Assembly: GCA_017538965.1 (NCBI GenBank)
Contig: JAFYHU010000009.1
Coordinates: 1 to 33,596 of the forward strand
Length of the DNA: 33,596 bases
Reading direction: 5' to 3'
Origin: Oscillospiraceae bacterium
Lineage (GTDB): Bacteria > Bacillota > Clostridia > Oscillospirales > Oscillospiraceae
Shown here: positions 7,379 to 15,031 of the stretch, piece by piece
How positions within the stretch are numbered: the stretch's first letter is position 1
Layout of the letters: each line of letters begins with the position of its first letter
Position numbers and translations under genes: made by a program
Notes under the pieces: generated by a model
The model's database searches: none
What the model saw: the letters and a program-made list of their open reading frames with translations, nothing else
What the model was told of the DNA's origin: nothing

Positions 7379-8941
7379 TCAAACGTCCCCGTTTTCATTT
7401 TCCGATTCCTGTTCATCATCAAATGGAAAATTGCTCATTTCTACTTTGTCGGGTATCTTGTAAAAGCGCCTGAAAAAACCGACCTGTTCACTGCCGTCCG
7501 GTGCTTCCGTTATCCAAAGATATTCAGAATGGGGAAGTTCGGGAAAATATAAACGTGTTATCTTGCCATCTATTGCTTGTTGAATTCGGAAATCCCGGTC
7601 TTTTTTTCCTTCTCCAATCTCTGTATAAATCACAAAACGATGAATGCACACCATCGCCAGCACCGTGCACAGGACGGCGGTCATCGTTTTGGAAAGGCAT
7701 GGGCGGATCGCCGTATATTCGTATGCCAGCACCGCAAGAGAAAACTCGATAAGAAATAGATTGGAGCAGAAAAAATAACGGGCAGCAATCATCTTTACCA
7801 CAATCAGGGGCAGCACCAATCCTGGTACGGAAAGCCAGAGAAAAGCCAGCGTTTTCTTTGCCCCTTCAGAATCCCACTGAAACAAAAAAACCATCAAAAG
7901 AACGCCCCAGAAGAACAGCAAATTCAGACGCTGTGTCAGCACTTCGTTCCAAACAGAAAAGAAGGATTCGAGCGGACCGTAAAAGTGAGCAAAGAGAAAA
8001 TAGACCACAAAGCACAAACAGAATATCGAAGATATCGCCCGAATGAATGGTCTCTGCCGAAACGCGGGTATCAGCAGCATCAGGCATGCTGAACAACACA
8101 GGACCCAGTTGTTACCCCACAAATTGGCAGGATAGAAGTAAATAAAGCGCTGATAGAACTGCTGGAGAATACAGAGGATGCCGTCATTCAGCTGAAAACT
8201 GAGTGCTCGAAAACTACCAATTGCATGCCCGGAATGAAGAAGCTTTGGGTAAATACTGCTGGAAAACATCAACACTGTGCCGATCATGCATCCCAAGAGC
8301 AGTGCCAGGAGCCGAGGAGAGCATTTCTTTCTGCGAATGAAATCGTTCAGCACAACCAAAGCCGTCACAGCCAGCACATAGACGGTAACATTCTCCAGCA
8401 CAAGTTGTATACAAACGCCAAAAAAAGAGAAAAGAAACAACTGCCCAATCGCAGTCTTCTGCTCTCTCTTTTGAACAGCGTTTTGAAGGAGCGCCTGCCA
8501 GCATATCAGCAGAAAGACGGCAAGACCGTAATTGGAAAAGCCGGCAACCCATCCCCATGTCTCCTTCCAAACGGCAATTGGGATCGTTAAAAACAGAATC
8601 TCTGCTAAAAACAACAGATCAAGCTGACGACTGTCATTCTCGTTTTCATCCACAAGTTTTTCGATCACACGGGCACATGTTACAGGAAGAAGTGCCCCTA
8701 ACGTTCCATGCAGAATTGTTTTCAGGAAATAGGATCTTGTTATTATAATTTCAAAAAGGTTGCCAACATATCTGCTGTTCAACTCGCCCGTGAGAAACAT
8801 CCTCATACCATAGTCTAATCCCCACGCCCAATCGTCAACGCCATAAGGTGTATGATAGGCAATCCAAACACAGAGTATCTCTATTCCAATACAAGTTATA
8901 ATGTATGCTGTTTTTTCTTTTCCCAAGGTTTGTTTCAACAA
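7379..8941 (-). CDS. Polytopic membrane protein, GT-C/DUF6056-like
   Basis: This 520-residue membrane protein has a first helix near residues 12-29, then Asp36-Asp37 (YGVDDWAWG) and SRYVGN, followed by many hydrophobic helices and a short hydrophilic C-terminus. The layout matches the other two GT-C-like proteins of the cluster, so a transferase using a lipid-linked sugar is the best guess. No ATG lies near the start of the frame. A TTG at 8941, four nt after AGGTGG, is the likely start; the next codon is also TTG and would have better spacing. It is the first gene behind a good promoter and is nearly fused to the PIG-L gene downstream, making it the head of the minus-strand glycan operon. 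Confidence 0.65.
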   Translation of the reverse strand: MLKQTLGKEKTAYIITCIGIEILCVWIAYHTPYGVDDWAWGLDYGMRMFLTGELNSRYVGNLFEIIITRSYFLKTILHGTLGALLPVTCARVIEKLVDENENDSRQLDLLFLAEILFLTIPIAVWKETWGWVAGFSNYGLAVFLLICWQALLQNAVQKREQKTAIGQLFLFSFFGVCIQLVLENVTVYVLAVTALVVLNDFIRRKKCSPRLLALLLGCMIGTVLMFSSSIYPKLLHSGHAIGSFRALSFQLNDGILCILQQFYQRFIYFYPANLWGNNWVLCCSACLMLLIPAFRQRPFIRAISSIFCLCFVVYFLFAHFYGPLESFFSVWNEVLTQRLNLLFFWGVLLMVFLFQWDSEGAKKTLAFLWLSVPGLVLPLIVVKMIAARYFFCSNLFLIEFSLAVLAYEYTAIRPCLSKTMTAVLCTVLAMVCIHRFVIYTEIGEGKKDRDFRIQQAIDGKITRLYFPELPHSEYLWITEAPDGSEQVGFFRRFYKIPDKVEMSNFPFDDEQESENENGDV

Positions 8942-8982
8942 CAGGCCACCTACTCATATAGATTTATTTTCTATAGTGTCCC

Positions 8983-9011
8983 AGTATATGTCATAAAAGC
9001 AGATTTATCAA
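8983..9011 (-). promoter_or_regulatory. Promoter of the glycan operon
   Basis: On the minus strand TTGATA (9006-9011) and TATACT (8983-8988) are separated by exactly 17 nt. The gene start is about 40 nt further on. The 250-nt gap to the divergent gene at 9192 holds nothing else I can support. Confidence 0.65.
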
Positions 9012-9191
9012 GATGATTTATGTCCTAAGACTCGTACAGATTTACATAATATTTCTGTTTTTTTGGAATACGACTCCAAAGTGTTTTCTGCTGCTGCGAA
9101 AAGTTCATATTTCGGCTCTTGCGCCTGTCCGTAAAACATGGTAAGCTATAAGCAGGGTATCACCCGAATATGATCTTTTGGAGGAATTGCC

Positions 9192-9605
9192 ATGGTCAGC
9201 ATTCTCATGGGTCTGAAAGGAAGCGGAAAAACAAAGCGTCTGGTCGATATGGTTCGTGAAGCCGTCAAGGAAGAAACCGGCGATGTTGTCTGTATTGAAA
9301 AAGAACGAAAGCTCACTTATGATATTCCCTATCAAGCCCGTCTGATCGAAGCCGGTGCCTATGACATCGGAAGTTATGAGTTTTTGAAGGGCTTAATCTG
9401 CGGTATTCATGCCGGCAATTATGATATCACGCATTTCTTTATCGATAATTTTTATAAACTCGTCAACGACAAAAGTCCGGATGCCTTTGCCTCTTTCATT
9501 TCCTGGCTTGAAAAATTTTCTGAGAATGAGCACATCAGTTTTGTGCTTTCCGTCACTTCAGACCCCGAGGCTGTTCCGGAATCGCTGAAGAATTATCTCA
9601 TCTGA
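9192..9605 (+). CDS. Small P-loop NTP-binding protein of unknown function
   Basis: This 137-residue protein begins with a beta strand and a Walker A motif GLKGSGKT (7-14). Further on, HFFIDNF looks like a hydrophobic strand ending in Asp (Walker B-like), and FVLSVTSDPE may be a sensor strand. It is about the size of a minimal ATPase core. Similar short proteins in Clostridia are often labelled as PilT-like or ATP-binding hypothetical proteins, but nothing here links it to pili. GGAGG lies seven nt before the ATG. It runs head-on into rqcP, and the two stop codons touch. Confidence 0.7.
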   Translation: MVSILMGLKGSGKTKRLVDMVREAVKEETGDVVCIEKERKLTYDIPYQARLIEAGAYDIGSYEFLKGLICGIHAGNYDITHFFIDNFYKLVNDKSPDAFASFISWLEKFSENEHISFVLSVTSDPEAVPESLKNYLI

Positions 9606-9845
9606 TCACAGTTCGCGGTACATGGCTGCAGCGTCAGCTTTCGCAGCATTTTCATTCACTGCAGTAACCTCGACTCGAAAGAGCCGGCTGCCAAAAACAA
9701 TTTCAATTACATCCCCAGGTTTTACATGATAGCTTGCTTTTGCTTCACGGCCGTTGACGGTCACACGTGCATTGTCGCAGGCATCGTTTGCAACACTGCG
9801 CCGCTTGATCAGGCGGGATACCTTAAGGTATTTATCGAGTCTCAC
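9606..9845 (-). CDS. rqcP: S4-domain RNA-binding protein RqcP (YabO family)
   Basis: The 79-residue protein is an isolated S4 domain with the family opening MRLDKYLKVSRLIKRR, followed by VTVNGREAK and KPGDVIEI. RqcP assists RqcH in C-terminal alanine tailing of stalled nascent chains on 50S subunits. An earlier TTG is in frame, but AAGGAG lies six nt before the GTG at 9845, and starting there gives the canonical N-terminus. An intrinsic hairpin upstream separates it from the LRR gene, so I expect its own promoter or partial read-through. It converges on the P-loop gene with no gap. Confidence 0.88.
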   Translation of the reverse strand: MRLDKYLKVSRLIKRRSVANDACDNARVTVNGREAKASYHVKPGDVIEIVFGSRLFRVEVTAVNENAAKADAAAMYREL

Positions 9846-9869
9846 TTTTTTCTCCTTTTTCAATTCTTG

Positions 9870-9895
9870 AAAAGCGCGCCAGACGGCGCGCTTTT
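9870..9895 (-). terminator. Intrinsic terminator after the LRR protein gene
   Basis: A perfect 11-bp stem, AAAAGCGCGCC with GGCGCGCTTTT, closes a 4-nt loop (AGAC). It lies 5 nt past the stop codon of the LRR gene and just upstream of the rqcP start. Its stem ends in T4 on both strands. Confidence 0.75.
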
Positions 9896-9899
9896 GCTT

Positions 9900-11651
9900 T
9901 TACGGATAAATGATTTCGCAGTCGGGAAGCGCTTCCCGCAGCTCGTCAAGCTGCTCAATAAGGACAGGGTTTCCGGACAGATTCAGTTTTTTCAGAGTCT
10001 GAAGTTTTTTCAGACCTGTCACTGCAGCTATCATATTATCGCTGAGATTCAGTTCTTCCAGCATCGTCAGCGAAGACAGAGACAGTATATCTGAAATCTG
10101 ATTTCCGGACAGATTCAGTCTTACCAGCGTATAACGGGACGGACTGATCTCAAATTGATAGAGGCTCGTAATCTCGTTGTTGCTCAGATCCAGCTCTTCC
10201 AGCCTGGTCATGCGATCCAGCCCGCTGAGTACCGTAATGTTGCTGTAAGGGAAGGAAAGAATCTTTTCATCGCTCTGTACGGTATGACCGGCGAAATCCA
10301 CTTCATAGATCAGTTCGGAGGTCAGAATCGTACAGCCCGGGATCTCGGATTTCAAAGCACTGACTGTCTTCTCACTCAATCCAGTATTATTCTGGAGATC
10401 CAGCGTCTGTAAGCTTTTCAGCGTATGCAATTCCGGAAGATCCGTATCGCTGATTCCGGTATTTCTCAGATACAGTGATTTCAGGCCGCTCAGTTTTCCA
10501 AGCCCGGAGAAGATACTGATAAGATTGCCGTTCAGATATAGTTCTTCCAAGGATTTTACTTCCCCGACCGCCGTCGTGTCTGATACCAGATTATCGGATG
10601 CATCCAGCTTTTTCAACGACGAGAGCCCGATCAAAGGGCGCAGATCGCTGATGCTGTTGTCGGAAACTACCAGCTCCTCCAGTTTCGGGAGATTCATCAG
10701 CGGACGCAGATCGATAATTTCATTATTGCTTAAATTCAATGTACGTAGTTCTGAAAAGCCATCGAGCGCCGTCAGATCCCGGATCTTTTTTCCCGAAAGA
10801 TTCAGATCTGTCACATCGGCATGAAAACAGTTTCCCCCATACAGCACCTCTTCCGTCTCTTCGTTGGTATAGCGAATCGCGCAGAAAGGAAGCGCTTCTG
10901 TCAATATTTCCAGGCAGTCTGATGTCACTTCCGTCTCTGTCAGACTCAGGGTATTCAGATTGCTGAGCACAGCCAAAGCTCGGCAATCGCGAATCGGATT
11001 TCCGTCCAGTTTCAAAGTGCGCAATTCTCTCAGTGCTGCCAGCGCATCCACGCTGCTCAGTTGATTTCCGCTGAGATCCAATTCGTCCAATCCGCCGAGC
11101 GCGGATAACGCGGAAATATCCGAAATCCGATTGTTTTTCAGAGAAAGGCTGTTCAGGGAATACAACGTCGTAATTTCGGAAAGCTGTTCATTCGTAATCC
11201 CTTTTTCATCCAGAACTACATCTTTGGTATCCTCTTCGAATTCACACCCGGCAACAACGATCAATTTTGCTTTTTGTTCCTTGCTGCGTTTCTGTTCGAT
11301 AGACAGGATACGACTGGCGACAGCCGGGTCGGACGTATTCATCTTTCGAAGAGTTTCTAGCGCTTTCGGATAATTGCCAAGCGCCTCATAGCAGTCGGCC
11401 ATCAGCATCAGACCTTCCGTATTACTTTCCTTTTCCATGCCGCGGCGTAGGTATAGCAGTGCAGACTCATAATCACCTGCTGCATAGCACTCCCGCGCTT
11501 TTTGAGTGTACTCTTTGGGTCCTGATGTTCCGTTGTAATGCAGCAAAGAAACAGCAACAACAGCTAGAAGAACAAGCAACACTGCAATAAGGATCAGATA
11601 TCTTTGATCCTTATTGCCCGTTTTTTTCAGTTTACTGCTTTCTATCTTCAC
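9900..11651 (-). CDS. Membrane-anchored TPR and leucine-rich-repeat protein (internalin-like)
   Basis: The 583-residue protein has a basic N-terminus and one hydrophobic helix (about 18-38), probably an uncleaved signal anchor. Two TPR-like helical pairs follow (about 47-110), and then from about 150 to the end a long array of ~22-residue leucine-rich repeats of the type LxxLxLSxNxIxDIxxL. LRRs of this SDS22/internalin type serve protein or ligand binding, so an extracytoplasmic adhesion or scaffold role is likely. There is no LPXTG motif. The start is a GTG at 11651 with a weak purine-rich site (GAGA) upstream. It lies 20 nt downstream of a membrane protein gene and shares its promoter. Confidence 0.8.
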   Translation of the reverse strand: MKIESSKLKKTGNKDQRYLILIAVLLVLLAVVAVSLLHYNGTSGPKEYTQKARECYAAGDYESALLYLRRGMEKESNTEGLMLMADCYEALGNYPKALETLRKMNTSDPAVASRILSIEQKRSKEQKAKLIVVAGCEFEEDTKDVVLDEKGITNEQLSEITTLYSLNSLSLKNNRISDISALSALGGLDELDLSGNQLSSVDALAALRELRTLKLDGNPIRDCRALAVLSNLNTLSLTETEVTSDCLEILTEALPFCAIRYTNEETEEVLYGGNCFHADVTDLNLSGKKIRDLTALDGFSELRTLNLSNNEIIDLRPLMNLPKLEELVVSDNSISDLRPLIGLSSLKKLDASDNLVSDTTAVGEVKSLEELYLNGNLISIFSGLGKLSGLKSLYLRNTGISDTDLPELHTLKSLQTLDLQNNTGLSEKTVSALKSEIPGCTILTSELIYEVDFAGHTVQSDEKILSFPYSNITVLSGLDRMTRLEELDLSNNEITSLYQFEISPSRYTLVRLNLSGNQISDILSLSSLTMLEELNLSDNMIAAVTGLKKLQTLKKLNLSGNPVLIEQLDELREALPDCEIIYP

Positions 11652-11671
11652 CTGGTGCAGTCTCTTTCAGA

Positions 11672-12391
11672 TTATGGATTGTTTTTGTCTGTCTTTTCTG
11701 TGTCTTCCGAATTCGGTTCTGCATCAGGGCTTTCTCCTGCGGGCGGGGTTGTCTCCGTTGCAGGCGGAGCAGGTTCCGAATCCGGCTTCTCAGGTTTAAT
11801 GACCTTCGGTGCTTTTATTTTCGGCAGATTCACGGTCTCTTCCGTCACGGTTTTTTTTATGGACAGAGAGAGAAATAGAAGTCCCAACATAGCACAGAGC
11901 ACACTCATTTCCTGCATGCCGGCTGTAAAGCTGACCGGATTGGCAGTATCTCTCAGAGCAGCAAGATCTTCGACAAAAATGTGATACAGAAAGGGCAGGC
12001 CGAACAGCGGAACCAGAAACCATTTGGTTTTCAGGATACCGAAAACCGTGCAAAAGTACAGGGCTAGGACAACAATGTAAAGCAGGATGCACAGAATGGT
12101 GTGAAGCCGGCTTTCAAAGCCAAGAGATTTGATGATAAAAAAAACAATACCGAGAAAAACCGGGATGACCGTAACCCACAACGCACGTTTGCCGAAAAGC
12201 CATACAAACAGCATCATCAGCAGTGCACTTAGAATCGGCAGGCCGATCTGAAAAGCCAAATAGTTTCGATCCGTCCACAGTCCCCAGCAGCCGATGATTC
12301 GAAAAACAATAGACAGGCTCAACAGAATCAACATTGCTTCTACGCCAAAAGAGTCCCGTTCAACATGAAACCTGACTTTCTCTCTCGTCAA
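11672..12391 (-). CDS. Membrane protein with Pro/Glu-rich C-terminal tail, unknown function
   Basis: This 239-residue protein has about six hydrophobic segments between residues 17 and 180. A charged tail of ~55 residues rich in Pro, Glu, Thr and Lys follows (KIKAPKVIKPEKP and onward). I do not recognise a family. The frame starts with TTG at 12391 and there is no clear ribosome site; ATG20 is the next candidate but would cut into the first helix. It is the first gene of a two-gene unit with the TPR-LRR protein, so the two may form a complex at the membrane. Confidence 0.6.
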   Translation of the reverse strand: MTREKVRFHVERDSFGVEAMLILLSLSIVFRIIGCWGLWTDRNYLAFQIGLPILSALLMMLFVWLFGKRALWVTVIPVFLGIVFFIIKSLGFESRLHTILCILLYIVVLALYFCTVFGILKTKWFLVPLFGLPFLYHIFVEDLAALRDTANPVSFTAGMQEMSVLCAMLGLLFLSLSIKKTVTEETVNLPKIKAPKVIKPEKPDSEPAPPATETTPPAGESPDAEPNSEDTEKTDKNNP

Positions 12392-12429
12392 CCCGATCGC
12401 CCCGCATTCAGTTTACATAAAGTTAATTG

Positions 12430-12458
12430 ATTATAGCATATCCCTTGTCCGACTGCAA
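12430..12458 (-). promoter_or_regulatory. Promoter of the membrane protein - LRR unit
   Basis: TTGCAG (12453-12458), a 17-nt spacer and TATAAT (12430-12435) lie on the minus strand. The TGC before the -10 makes it an extended -10. This is one of the strongest promoters of the window by eye. Confidence 0.7.
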
Positions 12459-12477
12459 GAAAAAGCAGGATGGAACA

Positions 12478-12503
12478 TAAAAAACCACCCCGGAAGGGGT
12501 GGT
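12478..12503 (-). terminator. Intrinsic terminator of the cstA-like operon
   Basis: A perfect 9-bp stem pairs 12482-12490 with 12495-12503 around a GGAA/TTCC loop. On the minus strand it is followed by a run of six T. It lies about 20 nt after the transporter's stop codon. Confidence 0.85.
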
Positions 12504-12523
12504 TGTATAGGTTTTGCTGTGGG

Positions 12524-14224
12524 TTATGCCTTCTTCTGCTGGGAGAGGGTCTTGAAGGCGGTGACTGCCAGAATGACGGCCAGGACAACCAGAATGATCG
12601 ACCAGATCACCTGGAAGTAGGTGCCCCACTCGGCGCCGGCAGCAATCTTGCCGAAGCCGCTGACGATCGTGAAGCAAAGCGCGGTAACCGTGGCGCAGAG
12701 CATGAAGACCATCGGGATGTAGAACATCTTGTTGTTGCGGCCGATCTTGCCGAGCCAGGTGCAGACAGCCAGCATGGCGATGGAGGCGAGCAGCTGGTTG
12801 GCAGCGCCGAACACGCTCCAGATCTGGGACAGGCCCATGAAGCCCATGCCGCAGCCGATGATGACCATGATGAGGGTCGAGACAATCGGGGTGGCGAAGA
12901 ACTTCGCAGCACCGGTCAGGTCGTCGCGGGTCTTTCCTTCCGGAGTGAGGAGCTCGCCAAACAGGTAACGGCAGAGACGAGTGGCCGAGTCAAGGGAGGT
13001 CAGGGCGAAGACGGAGACAGCCAGAGTGAACAGGTTGTACACCGTCGCATAGGTCTTCTCGCCTGCGAAGGAGGCGAACATGGTGGCAATACCACCGGCG
13101 AAGACCGTGGGAGGAGCGCTCAGGAGGAACTTGTCGCCGCCGCCGGCAGAGGACTGGCTCCACACAACGCCGACAGCAATCAGGGAGATAACGCCGAGGG
13201 CGGACTCAATGACCATGGAGCCGTAGCCGATGATCTGGGCATCCTTCTCGTTGTTGATCTGCTTCGAAGAAGTACCGGAGCTGATCAGGGAGTGGAAGCC
13301 GGAGCAGGCGCCGCAGGCGACCGTGATGAACAGGAACGGGAAGAGGGGCTGGCCGGCCGGGTTCTTCCAGCCATAGAAGGCAGGAGCCTGGACGGTGGCA
13401 GCACCGGTGAAGGAACCGCCGACGATGGCGATAATGGCAAGGATCATCATGCCGTAGAGCAGGAAGGAGCTCAGATAGTCACGCGGCTGGAGCAGAATCC
13501 AGACCGGGAGCAGAGAGGCAACCGTAACATACACGGCGATGAAGATGACCCAGAAGGTACGGCTGAAGTGCAGACCGACTTCCTGTCCGAGGAAGACGAT
13601 GGCAATGATGCCGATGATGCCGATGATGGTGGCCGGGCCGACCTTCGCATTCTTGCGGTACACAAAGAAACCGAAGATTGCCGCAATGATGATGAAGAGG
13701 ATGGAGGTCATGGCCGTGGCACCGTTGGCAGCATAGGTGGCTGCGGACGGATCGACCGACGCAAAGGTTCCGGCAACGACTGCCGTGAAGGAGGCGATAA
13801 CCAGAATCAGAACGGCCAGCGCGAAGACGATGAACAGGCGCTGGGACTTGACACCCATGGAGTCCTTGATGATCTCGCCGACAGAGCCGCCGTTGTGGCG
13901 GATGGAGGCGAACAGAGCACCAAAGTCATGCATGGCACCGAAGAAGATACCACCGATAACGCACCACAGGAAAACGGGGACCCAGCCGAAGACGGCGGCC
14001 TGGATCGGTCCGTTAATCGGGCCGGCACCGGCGATCGAGGAGAAATGGTGACCCATCAGAACAGCGGGGTTGGCAGGAACGAAGTCCTTTCCATCGTAGC
14101 TGGTGTGGGCCGGGGTTTCACGGTTAGGATCTACGCCCCACTGCTTGGCAAGCCAGCTACCATAGAAAACGTAGCCGCAGGCGAGCAGTGCAACCGCGAT
14201 GACGAGGATAAGTAATGCGCTCAC
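12524..14224 (-). CDS. cstA: CstA-family carbon starvation protein / pyruvate-type transporter
   Basis: The protein has 566 residues and some fifteen hydrophobic segments. It shows the CstA signatures near the N-terminus (PANPAVLMGHHFSSIAGAGP and FGAMHDF) and GACSGFHSLISSGTSSKQ in the middle. Family members such as E. coli CstA and BtsT import pyruvate or peptides. The frame reaches a GTG three codons earlier, but AAGGAG is eight nt before the GTG at 14224, which I take as the start. Codon use is strongly GC-biased, as in groEL, suggesting high expression. It is the second gene behind an unknown 175-residue protein. Pyruvate as substrate is the family's best-known case, not proven here. Confidence 0.88.
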   Translation of the reverse strand: MSALLILVIAVALLACGYVFYGSWLAKQWGVDPNRETPAHTSYDGKDFVPANPAVLMGHHFSSIAGAGPINGPIQAAVFGWVPVFLWCVIGGIFFGAMHDFGALFASIRHNGGSVGEIIKDSMGVKSQRLFIVFALAVLILVIASFTAVVAGTFASVDPSAATYAANGATAMTSILFIIIAAIFGFFVYRKNAKVGPATIIGIIGIIAIVFLGQEVGLHFSRTFWVIFIAVYVTVASLLPVWILLQPRDYLSSFLLYGMMILAIIAIVGGSFTGAATVQAPAFYGWKNPAGQPLFPFLFITVACGACSGFHSLISSGTSSKQINNEKDAQIIGYGSMVIESALGVISLIAVGVVWSQSSAGGGDKFLLSAPPTVFAGGIATMFASFAGEKTYATVYNLFTLAVSVFALTSLDSATRLCRYLFGELLTPEGKTRDDLTGAAKFFATPIVSTLIMVIIGCGMGFMGLSQIWSVFGAANQLLASIAMLAVCTWLGKIGRNNKMFYIPMVFMLCATVTALCFTIVSGFGKIAAGAEWGTYFQVIWSIILVVLAVILAVTAFKTLSQQKKA

Positions 14225-14260
14225 ACTTTTCACTCCTTAATGAAAAATATTGTTATATCG

Positions 14261-14788
14261 CTACATGCTGTCTGATTTTGCTCTCGCAGCAAATAGCTTC
14301 TTGAAATAGGGGACCAGCTCGTGACCTTCGCGGTTGGTCACGGTCTTTTCCGTCCCGAGATCGGTCAGCCCTGTCAGCAGGTTGCTGTAGCCGTGGAGCC
14401 CGAAGCGGTAATTCTTCGTATAGCTCTTTTTCTGTACGGCCTTTGCCGTTTCCTCATCGGTCGAATCGGCAATCAGGATGACCTTGATATTGGTGCACTG
14501 GTGCTCACTGTGCGGCCGGACACGGGGAATGCCGTCCGCAATGGCCCAGTCCATGCATTTCTTTGCAAGCTCCGGTGTAAAGGCTTCCGCTGAAAATATA
14601 TAACAGAACTCGTTCTTTTCGTTGCCCCAGATCTTCACGGTCTTGGTAAGCCAGTACCGCTCGTCCCGCGAGCAGTAATCCGCGCGGAAAGCCAGGGGGA
14701 GGTCCGTATCAATATTCTCGACTACTGAATAATATGCAGTATAGGAATCCTTCAGGATTTCAATGAACTGCTCTCGAGGAATGGCCAT
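14261..14788 (-). CDS. Conserved-looking cytoplasmic protein of unknown function, partner of the CstA-like transporter
   Basis: This 175-residue soluble protein has no signal peptide or membrane helix. Its sequence mixes helices (PREQFIEILKDSYTAYY) with aromatic strands (RYWLTKTVKIWGNEKNEFCYIF), and it ends in a basic segment. I do not recognise a family. AAGGA lies eight nt before the ATG, and a good promoter sits upstream. The transporter gene follows after 36 nt, so the two are an operon. This protein could be a regulatory or accessory factor for uptake. Confidence 0.65.
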   Translation of the reverse strand: MAIPREQFIEILKDSYTAYYSVVENIDTDLPLAFRADYCSRDERYWLTKTVKIWGNEKNEFCYIFSAEAFTPELAKKCMDWAIADGIPRVRPHSEHQCTNIKVILIADSTDEETAKAVQKKSYTKNYRFGLHGYSNLLTGLTDLGTEKTVTNREGHELVPYFKKLFAARAKSDSM

Positions 14789-14839
14789 AACCGAAGTCCT
14801 TACCCGTCAGAAAACACACTTACCGGAAATACATAGCAT

Positions 14840-14868
14840 AATATAACGCTAACGTCGAAAAAAATCAA
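14840..14868 (-). promoter_or_regulatory. Promoter of the cstA-like operon
   Basis: TTGATT (14863-14868) and TATATT (14840-14845) on the minus strand are 17 nt apart. The first gene starts about 50 nt downstream. The short leader leaves no room for a large riboswitch. Confidence 0.6.
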
Positions 14869-14950
14869 TAGTTTATTTAAAGTTTTTTCACATTTTTCGC
14901 CTAAATTGTGTATCGGCTGCGGCTGCAGACACAAAATCTGCCCCCGGCCG

Positions 14951-14979
14951 TTTACATTTCGTCCAATCTGCGGTATTAT
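14951..14979 (+). promoter_or_regulatory. Promoter of the rRNA methyltransferase gene
   Basis: TTTACA (14951-14956) and TATTAT (14974-14979) with a 17-nt spacer lie about 50 nt before the ATG at 15032. Confidence 0.6.
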
Positions 14980-15031
14980 CATTTTGCTGCATGCGATGAA
15001 TGCCGGCAATTCGAAAATCGGAAGGGCTGTC

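Noticed and set aside
12470-14215. Long plus-strand frame opposite the cstA-like gene
   Set aside because: The translation is a low-complexity Gly/Asp/Glu-rich shadow of a well-recognised membrane transporter gene.
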